Source of the DNA: an uncultured Lachnospiraceae bacterium
Lineage (GTDB): Bacteria > Bacillota > Clostridia > Lachnospirales > Lachnospiraceae
Direction: 5' to 3'
Length of the DNA: 64,000 nt
Assembly: GCA_947629525.1 (NCBI GenBank)
Contig: CANREB010000009.1
Coordinates: 1-64,000 of the forward strand
Part shown: in pieces, positions 7,934-16,047 of the stretch
How positions within the stretch are numbered: the first letter of the stretch is position 1
Layout: every line of letters starts with the position of its first letter
Made by a program: the position numbers and the translations under genes
Notes under the pieces: generated by a model
The model's input: only the letters and a program-made list of their open reading frames with translations
Database searches by the model: none
What the model was told of the DNA's origin: nothing

Positions 7934-7963
7934 GTTGTGAATTATACTTTGTTTTGTTGTGAA
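7934..7963 (-). promoter_or_regulatory. LytTR-type direct repeat upstream of the response regulator
   Basis: GTTGTGAA occurs at 7934-7941 and 7956-7963, a period of 22 bp. The core is identical to the repeat ahead of the three-gene operon. I infer an autoregulatory binding site for the adjacent LytTR protein. Confidence 0.6.
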
Positions 7964-8061
7964 AATTTTGTTATCGTTTATTGAATATCAACTTTTGTTC
8001 GTATATAGGCATAAAATATTTACATTTTATAGAAAATGATTAGGAACTTTTTAAACTAACT

Positions 8062-8109
8062 AAAAAAGCTGCCAAACATAGCACATCTTGCTATGCTCCG
8101 CCGCTTTTT
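8062..8109 (-). terminator. Rho-independent terminator downstream of the methyltransferase
   Basis: CATAGCA (8077-8083) pairs with TGCTATG (8089-8095), and outer GC/A-T pairs (AAAAAGC with GCTTTTT) close the stem. The minus strand then continues in TTTTTT. It ends transcripts from the methyltransferase gene, about 180 bases downstream of the stop codon. Confidence 0.7.
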
Positions 8110-8290
8110 ATTTCTTACGATTATTCCGCCTTCTTGCCCCTTTCTTTTTCTGATTTGCCTGAGGCACCTGTCCATGATAATAACATCCAAACGCAAATCA
8201 TAATTCTGCGCTATATCGCCAAAATCATGTAACTTCTGTGGCTTAAAATTTACCTTACCTATACTTATTTTCTCCTTCAAAAGTAAAAAA

Positions 8291-9088
8291 TTATCTCTTT
8301 CTTCCCACGATTACCGCGTGATTGCTCATATCTATTATTGTTTTTTCTGAACATACTGACAGATGATAATTTAACCATGTCGCAAACTGCTCATCATTCC
8401 AACTGTCTACTTTATTATGAAACAACGGCGCCAAGCCGTCCTGCGCAAAATGGTCTACTATTTCCATGCCGTTTTCCATATACATTTTCTGCATCTCATC
8501 AAATGATGAATAATATGTATCAGTCCAAAAGCATTTTGGATCGTCATGCAGCAGGACACCTGTGTCCCTGATTTGGCATAGCAAGTCTTTGTCTAAATAT
8601 TTATTGTCCGACACAGCCATCATCTGATTAAGATACAGTCTTGGAATGTATGCGGTAATAAGATACCCGCCTTTCTTTAGGACTCTTAAAGACTCGCTTA
8701 AACATTTTTTCCTTGCTTCCTCTTTTGTCAAGTGATAGAACGGTCCCATATTTAAAACCACATCAAACATTTCATCTTGGAAACAACTCATATCAGTTGC
8801 GTCCAATACTTTTGTTTCCATTGAGTATGTCTTGCTTTCCAGTTGAGCGTCAATTATTTTGATATGCCGCGGGGTTATGTCTGTCGCGGTTAATTTATGT
8901 CCTTTATCAGCCAGATAAAAAGCGTATGCTCCTGTTCCAGCGGCACAGTCTAAAATATTAAGGCTCCCTTTTAACAAATCATCAAATTTTTTTATTGTTG
9001 TGAGAAACTCTATTCTTCTTGCGTTATTTGTTGTAATTCTGTCTTCTTCACGGTAGTTTTCATAATAGTTTATTACTTCATTGCTCAT
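8291..9088 (-). CDS. Class I SAM-dependent methyltransferase
   Basis: A 265-residue soluble methyltransferase with the Rossmann-type SAM fold. Motif I is ILDCAAGTGAYAFYL (about residues 43-57), motif II includes LTATDITPRHI, and the post-I region has FDVVLNMGPFYHL and LRVLKKGGYLITAYI. The substrate cannot be read from sequence; the arrangement resembles small-molecule (UbiE/Tam-like) methyltransferases. A purine-rich AAGGA lies upstream of ATG. It is 14 bp downstream of the AAA-ATPase/nuclease gene, so the two are probably cotranscribed. Confidence 0.9.
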   Translation of the reverse strand: MSNEVINYYENYREEDRITTNNARRIEFLTTIKKFDDLLKGSLNILDCAAGTGAYAFYLADKGHKLTATDITPRHIKIIDAQLESKTYSMETKVLDATDMSCFQDEMFDVVLNMGPFYHLTKEEARKKCLSESLRVLKKGGYLITAYIPRLYLNQMMAVSDNKYLDKDLLCQIRDTGVLLHDDPKCFWTDTYYSSFDEMQKMYMENGMEIVDHFAQDGLAPLFHNKVDSWNDEQFATWLNYHLSVCSEKTIIDMSNHAVIVGRKR

Positions 9089-9102
9089 ATCAATTCCTTA
9101 CG

Positions 9103-10797
9103 TTATCCCTCATCTATCAGAACTTCTTTACCTTTAAATGCAAAACCGTACCTGCGTATTTTTTCGACAGGTATGCCCTCCGCTGCCAATCCTGACGCAT
9201 ACCCTTTTTCTTCTATCTGATTTAATGCCGCCTTTAGGGTATCATCAAGCGTCTTGTCTCTGCGCGTGTTAAAGACTTTAAATTCTATTATGATAGCGTC
9301 GTCCTGCATATTTTTTGGTTTCAGCATCACGTCATATCTGCCAAAACCGCTTTCTCGGTTTGATGTTATCACATACCTGTCCTTTAGCTCCACTATAAGC
9401 CCTAATACAAAGCCATGATAAAAGCGCTCTGGTTCAGTGCGCTCAGAGCTGCGACCGCCCGTGTCAAAGCTGCTGAATATCTCCTCCGATACTCTGTTCA
9501 TGTATTCGTTCATCGCATCAATATCCCCAAGCAGCAGCGCTTCCACAAACTCTCCGTAGCCTGACGCCTGCCTGAACCACCCTCGTATCATTTTTTCAAA
9601 CATAATTGTGACTTCATGGTTTGTCAGTACCAGCTCATACTCCTGATTTTCGTCCTCGCCAACGTCGCCATAGCCTTTATAACTTTTGACACGCAGATAT
9701 CCCGACGCAAGCATAAGACTCCACAATGTTTCGGGACTGCCGTCAAGCTGATTATATACAAGCTGCTCGTCTATATCCGTCAGTATAGAGCCACCGCCAA
9801 GCAGGACTTCAAAAAGTTTTTTCGTTCCCGCACCCGACTCGCGTACCTGCTTGTTTATAAGGCTGTTGGAACTGGTGTCCGCCCAGTAAGTTGTGAACTT
9901 CTTCTTGTCTAAGTAATTCAATATAGACCATGGATTATAAATATCGCTTATGTTTCCAAATGTAAATCCATCATACCATAATTTCACGCTCTCTTTGTCT
10001 GTCAAGCCAAATTCATCCATTGCGCAGAATACTTCCTGCTCAGTAAAACCAAATACATCTGCATATTTGTCAGAAGTGGTCGTTACAACCTCTAAATTGT
10101 TCAAATCAGAAAAAATCGACTCCTTACTAACCCGCGTAATCCCTGTCATTATGCCGCGTTCAAGCCATGGGTTTGTCTTAAAGGTAGAGTTAAACAAACT
10201 TCGTGTAAACGAAACAAATTCATCCCAATAGCCGTCAACATATGCTTCTTGCATTGGTGTATCATATTCGTCTAAAAGTATTATCACCTTTTTACCATAA
10301 TAACGCGACAAAAAGCAGGACAGCTGCTTGATTGCCATAGTCGCGACAGATAAGCTCATATCAAGTGATACCATGTCAAAAATCTGCCTGTCTGTTTCCG
10401 ACATATCATCACTGTTTTTTATAAACGAATACTGCATGTAAAGGTTTATGATAAGCTGATAAATTTTCTCGACTGCCGCTTTGCAGCTTTTCTCTTTTAT
10501 GTCGGCAAAACTCAGACTTATTACAGGATAAGTCCCCTGCAGCTTGCGATATTTCTCATCACCCCAAATATTCAACCCCTCAAAAATACTACCTTTTCCC
10601 GTATAATTCACAGAAAAAAATCTCTCCACCATGCTCATAGTGATTGTTTTCCCGAAACGGCGCGGACGCGTGATAAGCGTCACACTGTCATTGCTCTCCC
10701 ACCAGTCCTTGATAAAGTCTGTCTTGTCTATATAAAAACAATTTCTTGATATGATTGTCTCAAAATCCTGTATTCCTATACCTACTGTTCTTGCCAT
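9103..10797 (-). CDS. AAA-ATPase-like protein with C-terminal PD-(D/E)XK nuclease domain
   Basis: A 564-residue member of the AAA-ATPase_like/PDDEXK_9 family, very common in gut clostridia and Bacteroidetes. The Walker A is RPRRFGKTIT (about residues 40-50) and the Walker B is KVIILLDEYDTP. The C-terminal quarter has GRYDVMLKP and AIIIEFKVF, the D and ExK elements of a nuclease core. Function is unproven; a mobile or defence role has been suggested for the family. I start at MARTVGIG because AGGAGG lies just before it; a further eight codons upstream lack a site. Confidence 0.85.
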   Translation of the reverse strand: MARTVGIGIQDFETIISRNCFYIDKTDFIKDWWESNDSVTLITRPRRFGKTITMSMVERFFSVNYTGKGSIFEGLNIWGDEKYRKLQGTYPVISLSFADIKEKSCKAAVEKIYQLIINLYMQYSFIKNSDDMSETDRQIFDMVSLDMSLSVATMAIKQLSCFLSRYYGKKVIILLDEYDTPMQEAYVDGYWDEFVSFTRSLFNSTFKTNPWLERGIMTGITRVSKESIFSDLNNLEVVTTTSDKYADVFGFTEQEVFCAMDEFGLTDKESVKLWYDGFTFGNISDIYNPWSILNYLDKKKFTTYWADTSSNSLINKQVRESGAGTKKLFEVLLGGGSILTDIDEQLVYNQLDGSPETLWSLMLASGYLRVKSYKGYGDVGEDENQEYELVLTNHEVTIMFEKMIRGWFRQASGYGEFVEALLLGDIDAMNEYMNRVSEEIFSSFDTGGRSSERTEPERFYHGFVLGLIVELKDRYVITSNRESGFGRYDVMLKPKNMQDDAIIIEFKVFNTRRDKTLDDTLKAALNQIEEKGYASGLAAEGIPVEKIRRYGFAFKGKEVLIDEG

Positions 10798-11016
10798 ATT
10801 TGCCTCCTGTATATGCTGCATGACGTTCGATACTTTTACCTATTTTAGCATATACCGCGTATAATTTAAACAAATTTCACATATTTTGATTTCAAAACCG
10901 CAATTAAGTCTCAAAACTCCATCATCATCGGGAAGCGCAAATGCCGACTGAATATAATTCAACCTCTAACTGTTTTCTCAGCCGTTTTCCCATTATATCC
11001 AAGAGCAAAAAACAGT

Positions 11017-11637
11017 TTATTTTGTCAATTTGCGGTTCATATACTTTGGGTTAATATAAATAAGATATAGAGCCGCAGCAGCAATGATGACAGCCATACC
11101 CGCTAATCCCATTTCAAATCGAATAGTAAGTAAAGCAATTCCTGCCTGTATACAACAATAGATTAGTTCTATCTTTATATTTTTTCGCCTTTGAGCCACA
11201 TCTGCTTCATACAGATGATTGGCGGACATCCAAATGGATGCCGATAACAATAATACAAGGGTAAAGAAAAATTCACCTCTGTATATCCTTTTGTTTAGAT
11301 GATCCGCATGTTGAAACAGGTATATTGCCTGTGTAACGGCAATAAGAAAAGCCGCCTGCATCGTAATTGCAATTCTTGTAAGATTTGCACGAAGAATTGG
11401 ATTTGGTTTTCTTTTTTCAATTGCCTTTTTTGATGTGTATTCCTTCGGATCAACAAGTTCTGACAGTCCGATTTCAAAAACATTCGCCAACTCGACAAGA
11501 TTACTTGCTGTTGGTTCAGATTTCCCGGTTTCCCATTTTGAAACTGCCTGGCGGCTTACACCCAACCGCTCTGCAACATATTCCTGAGACAGTTTCAGTT
11601 CTTCCCGCTTCTTTCTAATATTTTCACCCAAACTCAT
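11017..11637 (-). CDS. XRE-family regulator with four C-terminal membrane helices
   Basis: A 206-residue protein. The N-terminal HTH_3 domain (residues 3-58) reads GENIRKKREELKLSQEYVAE... VSRQAVSKWETGKSEPT. After a charged linker come four hydrophobic stretches (about residues 82-100, 120-140, 152-170, 177-195), so the DNA-binding domain is tethered to the membrane. Such regulators are common in Firmicutes and usually act locally; the ligand is unknown. The start was set by GGAGG nine bases before ATG. A GGTAT-N7-ATACC dyad over the -10 suggests autorepression. Confidence 0.88.
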   Translation of the reverse strand: MSLGENIRKKREELKLSQEYVAERLGVSRQAVSKWETGKSEPTASNLVELANVFEIGLSELVDPKEYTSKKAIEKRKPNPILRANLTRIAITMQAAFLIAVTQAIYLFQHADHLNKRIYRGEFFFTLVLLLSASIWMSANHLYEADVAQRRKNIKIELIYCCIQAGIALLTIRFEMGLAGMAVIIAAAALYLIYINPKYMNRKLTK

Positions 11638-11659
11638 ATCAAAACCTCCTTGTGTAATT

Positions 11660-11676
11660 GGTATCCTCATTATACC
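11660..11676 (-). promoter_or_regulatory. -10 element and dyad operator of the XRE regulator
   Basis: The minus strand reads GGTATAATGAGGATACC. A perfect TATAAT lies inside a GGTAT-N7-ATACC inverted repeat 23 bp upstream of the start codon. A bound dimer would block the promoter. The -35 is not clear. Confidence 0.5.
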
Positions 11677-11701
11677 CAAAAACACAGTTGCACTCCACCA
11701 A

Positions 11702-12223
11702 CTATATGTCAACCAGCAGTTGCAGATTGGTTTTTTCCATCAGAAAAAATCTGCCCTTTCTCCAATCGGCAATACCGACTTTAGAATATCCACTGTCAGC
11801 ATACAGTTTCAGTGCATAGGGATTTCCAGAAAATACATCTAACCGAACAGCCTTTATACCGCAGCATTTTAACTGGTTTTCAATATATTGCAGCGTCATC
11901 CGCGCAATGCCCTTGTTCTGATAAGTTAGCGCAACGCATAATCTGTGGATTACACAATAGTCTTCGCCAATGTACCGCCACTCTCCGTTTTGATACTGTG
12001 CGTCACATTCTTTGTTTAAAGCATATACAACTGCAATTTCATTATGAAACTCACCTATATACAATTCGTTTTTTCTGATATCTGCAATGAAATCCTCTTT
12101 AGCAGGATAAATCTCGTCCCATTGCTCGATACCGCATCTCTCCATTTGCCTGACAGCACCTTCGACCAAACGGAAAATTTCATCTATATCAGTCATCTCA
12201 GCTTTTTTATATATTATTTTCAT
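11702..12223 (-). CDS. GNAT-family N-acetyltransferase
   Basis: A 173-residue acetyltransferase. Motif A reads CVIHRLCVALTYQNKGIARMTLQYIE, with the QNKGIA acetyl-CoA pyrophosphate loop at about residues 103-109. Motif B follows with VRLDVFSGNPYALKLYADSGYSKVG. The acceptor is unknown. It stands 64 bp upstream of the XRE regulator on the same strand, and the regulator's promoter lies partly next to its stop codon, so the two may be linked. Confidence 0.88.
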   Translation of the reverse strand: MKIIYKKAEMTDIDEIFRLVEGAVRQMERCGIEQWDEIYPAKEDFIADIRKNELYIGEFHNEIAVVYALNKECDAQYQNGEWRYIGEDYCVIHRLCVALTYQNKGIARMTLQYIENQLKCCGIKAVRLDVFSGNPYALKLYADSGYSKVGIADWRKGRFFLMEKTNLQLLVDI

Positions 12224-12343
12224 TTGCCCGTCCTCATTTAAAATTTCATACAGCCAAAAGCCGCAGCAAAATTTTTTTCTATTCTAGCATAAATCACTCG
12301 CTATTTAAAGGAATTTTATTCTATTAACTCTTTTTAGCCAAAA

Positions 12344-12811
12344 TCACAAAAAATCTCCTATACGCTTTCTGTAAATCCTTGACGGTTCTCCCTCCATATC
12401 GTTCATCATCTGATAAAACTCACATCCATACTTTTCATACAGCCCGATATGATTTGTAGATATAAAAATATCCTGCACATTTTGGGACTGCGCGATTTTT
12501 TCAATTTCACCAAGCAACCTGCCAAAGTAATGATGCCCTCTGTACTGCGGAAATGTATACACAAAACCTATCCATGGCGTCAGCGTCGTCGGCTGTATAT
12601 CGTCTTTTTCCGCATATGTGCAGAATGAAACAAGCTCATCTCCGTCAACAAGCATCAGTACCTTGGAATTTTCCCCTACTGTTTTCTTAAATGTATTTTC
12701 TCTCAACAGTTCATACAGAAACTGCCCCGCGCTCCAGTCGCTTTTACTTATCTGCTCCAGCCAGTGCTGCTGCCTGTCACAGGCATAGTAATCTATCACT
12801 TGCATTTTCAT
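12344..12811 (-). CDS. GNAT-family N-acetyltransferase
   Basis: A 155-residue acetyltransferase. The core contains WIGFVYTFPQYRGHHYFGRLL, where QYRGHHY is the acetyl-CoA loop, followed by ISTNHIGLYEKYGCEF, the usual 'x-LYEKxGF' ending. The acceptor is unknown. The ATG overlaps the stop of the upstream methyltransferase by 4 bp (ATGA) and is preceded by AAAGGGGG, so the two are translationally coupled. An ATG six codons upstream is possible but lies inside the methyltransferase. Confidence 0.85.
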   Translation of the reverse strand: MKMQVIDYYACDRQQHWLEQISKSDWSAGQFLYELLRENTFKKTVGENSKVLMLVDGDELVSFCTYAEKDDIQPTTLTPWIGFVYTFPQYRGHHYFGRLLGEIEKIAQSQNVQDIFISTNHIGLYEKYGCEFYQMMNDMEGEPSRIYRKRIGDFL

Positions 12812-13509
12812 TTTCCCCCTTTCCGGCACACAATAATCGCGGCATCCTCATCCAATATTTTTTCAACCGCAAATCCTGCCTCTTCAATCAAATCCTTCTC
12901 ATGCTCCATATTCAGCGGAATATCAAAATGGACAAAACAGTCATCCGGAATATCAGACTGTTTCCTGCGCTCCAAATAAACAGTGCGCAGAAGCTCTTCT
13001 TCCTCATCGCAGCAGGCAATGTAATCCCCTAAAACAAAAACGCCGTCCGTCCTCAAGCTGCTGTAAATTTTTGAATACAATCCCTTTTTCCTCTCCGGCA
13101 GAAAATGATGAAAGCTTTCAAATGAAATAACGGCATCCCACTGTTCATTTCCAAAATCGTATTTAAAATAGTCCTGACACACCGGGGTAAATCGCTTGTC
13201 AGAGTGTTTCTCCACCAGTTTTTCAAGCATACCTTGGCACAAATCCACGCCTGTCACTTCTATATCCGGATTTTTCTTCCAAATCCTATCCAGTTCCAAG
13301 CCTGTGCCGCATCCTAAATCCAAGATTTTTTGACACTCGGACGGTATTAACTGCGCAAACAGCTTATAGGATTTCTCCCAAACAGACATACGCTCCTCAT
13401 AATCGCTTAAACGATTGTCGAAAAAGGATGCCATTTCCTCCAACGGGACGTCTGCCGTATCGCAAAGCCACTGTCTTAATCCCTGCAAATATTCTTTCTG
13501 TGTTTTCAT
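12808..13509 (-). CDS. Class I SAM-dependent methyltransferase
   Basis: A 233-residue methyltransferase. Motif I is ILDLGCGTGLELDRIW (about residues 62-77), motif II is VTGVDLCQGMLEKL, and later motifs include WDAVISFESFHHFLPERKK. The substrate is unknown; the layout fits small-molecule methylation. RBS GGGGGAAAAATTATC precedes ATG. It is the first gene of a two-gene unit with the downstream GNAT, suggesting joint modification or resistance chemistry, but this is inference only. Confidence 0.88.
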   Translation of the reverse strand: MKTQKEYLQGLRQWLCDTADVPLEEMASFFDNRLSDYEERMSVWEKSYKLFAQLIPSECQKILDLGCGTGLELDRIWKKNPDIEVTGVDLCQGMLEKLVEKHSDKRFTPVCQDYFKYDFGNEQWDAVISFESFHHFLPERKKGLYSKIYSSLRTDGVFVLGDYIACCDEEEELLRTVYLERRKQSDIPDDCFVHFDIPLNMEHEKDLIEEAGFAVEKILDEDAAIIVCRKGGK

Positions 13510-13589
13510 GATAATTTTTCCCCCTATATGATTTTTTCATATAGAGTGTAACATGTCTCAAAAACGCTTTCCACCTCGCACTTTTTTAT

Positions 13590-13639
13590 AAAAAAATATG
13601 AGCCGATACCGGTGTAAGCTACGCAAGTATCAGCTCATA
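13590..13639 (-). terminator. Rho-independent terminator of the CD3324 gene
   Basis: TATGAGCCGATAC (13597-13609) pairs with GTATCAGCTCATA (13627-13639), a 13-bp stem with one mismatch. The minus strand then has TTTTTTT. The stem begins just after the CD3324 stop codon. Confidence 0.8.
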
Positions 13640-13642
13640 ACT

Positions 13643-13912
13643 TTATTTGCTCATTTTTCTCAGAATACGCTGTATGCTCTTTACCGACAGGAAATATTTG
13701 CAGGCTAATTCCGAAGTTTTGCTTCCTGCAAGGTACTCCGCGTAGATTTGCCTGTCGCGCTCCCAAAGCTCCTGCCTTATCTGCGTACCCGCGCCCCACT
13801 CCTGCCTGTTTGCCTGCTTGCGCGGAATGTAAATATTTTCTCCGTCAACATACTGCTGTACCAATTCCATTACTTCAATGGGCAGAATTTCTTCTGCTCT
13901 TATATAGCCCAT
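13643..13912 (-). CDS. CD3324-family small helix-turn-helix protein
   Basis: An 89-residue protein that matches the CD3324 family of small Mor-like regulators. Recognisable features are MGYIRAEEILPIEVMELVQQ, YVDGENIYIPRK, and a C-terminal HTH with SELACKYFLSVKSIQRILRK. Its targets are unknown. The start at MGYI is set by GGGAGG eight bases upstream; the open frame continues 34 codons further but lacks a site there. A 12-bp inverted repeat and a potential short leader peptide lie just upstream, hinting at post-transcriptional or autoregulatory control. Confidence 0.85.
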   Translation of the reverse strand: MGYIRAEEILPIEVMELVQQYVDGENIYIPRKQANRQEWGAGTQIRQELWERDRQIYAEYLAGSKTSELACKYFLSVKSIQRILRKMSK

Positions 13913-13944
13913 GTCTGCCTCCCTAAATAAATATTTTTTAGGAA

Positions 13945-14000
13945 TAGCATTGGCTACAGCAACCTTATGAACATAACTTTTATTGCAATAGCCAATGCTA
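13945..14000 (-). promoter_or_regulatory. 12-bp inverted repeat in the CD3324 leader
   Basis: TAGCATTGGCTA (13945-13956) and TAGCCAATGCTA (13989-14000) are exact reverse complements separated by 32 bp; a further GCAA/TTGC pairing extends the stem. It lies 33-88 bp upstream of the start codon. It could be an RNA attenuator or a widely spaced operator. Confidence 0.6.
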
Positions 14001-14024
14001 TGCAGACATAACATATCGTTTCAT
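13998..14024 (-). other. Possible eight-codon leader peptide ORF
   Basis: ATG at 14024 is preceded by AGGAGGG at good spacing and encodes MKRYVMSA before a TAG. That TAG is the first base triplet of the inverted repeat arm, so a ribosome finishing here would melt the stem. This geometry recalls leader-peptide attenuation. Bases 14040-14250 contain nothing else I recognise. Confidence 0.35.
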
Positions 14025-14251
14025 ATGAAAAATCCCTCCTTCTGTGATTTTCAAAAATGCAGTCTTCCAAATTATGCCATTTTATTTGTCTTCTTTTAAT
14101 AGGTTTAATATCTCTTCTTTATATACAGTGTTTCATAAGATGTACTATATCATCCACCAAGACAGATGACAAGCGATTTGTCAAAAATAGTGTCTGAAAT
14201 GTAAAAAATAGTACCTTTCCATAAAATCACCAATTAATACATATTTTTATG

Positions 14252-14281
14252 TTGCCCGGCAATCCGCGCTAATGGTATAAT
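14252..14281 (+). promoter_or_regulatory. Sigma-A promoter of the DUF1848 gene
   Basis: TTGCCC (14252-14257), an 18-base spacer and a perfect TATAAT (14276-14281). Transcription would start near 14288, about 30 nt before the ATG, with GAGG nine bases before the start codon. Confidence 0.65.
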
Positions 14282-14317
14282 ATTTCCACAAATAAGCAAA
14301 AACCGAGGACTATAACA

Positions 14318-15244
14318 ATGATACTAAGCGCAAGCCGCAGAACCGACATTCCAAACTATTATTCGGAATGGTTTTTCAACAGGATAAAAGAGGGATTTGT
14401 ATATGTCAGAAACCCAATGAACGCGCGTCAGGTAAGCAGGATTGACATATCACCGAAAGCAATCGACTGCATTGTATTTTGGACAAAAAATCCCGAACCG
14501 ATGCTTTGCCGATTAGACGAGCTTGCCCAATATAATTACTATTTCCAGTTTACACTGACAGGATACGGAAAAGATATCGAACCTAATGTCCCGCATAAAA
14601 AAGAGAAAATGCTCCCCCTATTTCAGAAGTTATCGCAAAAGCTTGGAACGAAAAGAGTGATATGGCGGTATGACCCTATCATTTTCACAAAAAGGTATAC
14701 ACCGGAATACCATTTAAAAGCATTCAGCCAAATTGCGACGACGCTTAGCGGTTACACAGAGAAATGCGTTATCAGCTTTGTTGACGTATATGCCAAAAAC
14801 AGAAAAAATATGGCTCAACTAAACGCATATGAGCTTGACAGAAATGAACTGACAGAGTTTGCAAAGAAGATATCCGAAATTGCAAACGAAAACGGCATAT
14901 CGGTAGGAAGCTGTGCTGAAAGCATAGATTTAAGTGCATGCAACATCAGTCACAATTGCTGCATTGACAAAGCCCTTATTGAAGATATACTCGGGCACAG
15001 GCTTAATGCCGCCAAAGATAAAAACCAACGCCAAGAATGCGGCTGCATCGAAAGCATAGATATCGGGGCATATAACACCTGCAAAAACGGGTGCATATAT
15101 TGTTATGCAAATTACGGCGAAGAAAACGCCGCCAAAAATTACGCCAAATATGACCCGAACTCGCCGATACTGTGTAGCATACTCACCGAGAATGATAAAA
15201 TAACGGAAAGAAAGATAAAATCGTCGGATTTCTACGGTCTGTAA
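14318..15244 (+). CDS. DUF1848 domain-containing protein
   Basis: A 308-residue protein. The start MILSASRRTDIPNYYSEWFF and VRNPMNARQVSRIDISPKAI identify DUF1848. Near the C-terminus a Cys cluster, CIESIDIGAYNTCKNGCIYC followed by YANYG, gives a CxxxCxxC-like arrangement that could hold an Fe-S cluster. The family is thought to be distantly related to radical SAM enzymes; its reaction is unknown. It is the only plus-strand gene in this part of the window and converges on the radical SAM gene, with 13 bp of overlap at the 3' ends. Confidence 0.85.
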   Translation: MILSASRRTDIPNYYSEWFFNRIKEGFVYVRNPMNARQVSRIDISPKAIDCIVFWTKNPEPMLCRLDELAQYNYYFQFTLTGYGKDIEPNVPHKKEKMLPLFQKLSQKLGTKRVIWRYDPIIFTKRYTPEYHLKAFSQIATTLSGYTEKCVISFVDVYAKNRKNMAQLNAYELDRNELTEFAKKISEIANENGISVGSCAESIDLSACNISHNCCIDKALIEDILGHRLNAAKDKNQRQECGCIESIDIGAYNTCKNGCIYCYANYGEENAAKNYAKYDPNSPILCSILTENDKITERKIKSSDFYGL

Positions 15245-16047
15245 TTCTCCAAAATATTGCTTATGCTGTCCCGATAAACATTTCCGCCAAGCACATCTGC
15301 GTTTGGCGAAAAGCTGATTGTCCTGATATCTTTCGGGTTTTCCTCATAAGGATTAAGGTATTCCTTGTCCTTGTCAAAATACTCGGCAAAATATTTAGCG
15401 GCATTTCCTTCCGGAAATATGACATTTCCCTCCCTTACCGGAATATCCATACAATCAAACTGACTTATTATCTCCCTTGTGCGCACATTATACGGATTAC
15501 CGTCTTTTTCGCCCACAAGCCACGCAGGATTAAGACTTATAAAAACCCCTGCCGCTTTAACACATTCCGCAAAATATTTTACAGTCTCAAGCGGTATCGT
15601 TTCCTGATGAAAAGCATCGACAGAGAGCAGAATACCCGTTATTCCGCTCTCTGCCAACATATCGGCTGTTTTTCTGATTTGCACTTTATCCCTGCTGAAA
15701 AAACCGTTTGTAATCAGGCTTCTTTTTTCTATGTTCATAGCTGTCGCAGCCTTATGTATCTCACACACAACATCAGGGTACAGCAGTGGTTCCCCGCCGA
15801 ATGTCATTAAAGACTTTATCTTATAGCTTTTGCATACCTCATATACCGCGTTCACTGCTGCATCCGCGTCAATATGTCCCGTATATGCACTGTGGTCGCC
15901 TTCTGAGCAATGCCTGCACTTTCCCGTGCAAGCCATCGTAACGACAAACTCAATCCTGTTCAAATTCTTTACATACTCATTCAAAGATTTCTCTATCCCT
16001 CCTTGTGCGTCACGACACTTTTTTTCATCACAGCATCCCTTCGACAA
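15232..16047 (-). CDS. Radical SAM protein
   Basis: A 271-residue protein with the CxxxCxxC motif CTGKCRHC at about residues 40-47, plus MTFGGEPLLYPDV (the GGE motif) and LLSVDAFHQE. It therefore binds a 4Fe-4S cluster and cleaves SAM; the substrate is not evident and there is no clear SPASM extension. The start is uncertain: TTG at the given end overlaps the upstream GNAT by 20 bp, but a TTG at 15984 has AGGAGGG upstream. Last gene of the lipoprotein / secreted protein / GNAT operon. Confidence 0.85.
   Translation of the reverse strand: MSKGCCDEKKCRDAQGGIEKSLNEYVKNLNRIEFVVTMACTGKCRHCSEGDHSAYTGHIDADAAVNAVYEVCKSYKIKSLMTFGGEPLLYPDVVCEIHKAATAMNIEKRSLITNGFFSRDKVQIRKTADMLAESGITGILLSVDAFHQETIPLETVKYFAECVKAAGVFISLNPAWLVGEKDGNPYNVRTREIISQFDCMDIPVREGNVIFPEGNAAKYFAEYFDKDKEYLNPYEENPKDIRTISFSPNADVLGGNVYRDSISNILENYRP

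Noticed and set aside
8056-8280. Possible 74-aa minus-strand gene after the methyltransferase
   Set aside because: It starts with TTG, overlaps its own would-be RBS, runs through the methyltransferase terminator hairpin and resembles no family I know.
13913-14014. 34-residue upstream extension of CD3324
   Set aside because: It would translate the inverted repeat and lacks an RBS; family members begin at the MGYI-type start.
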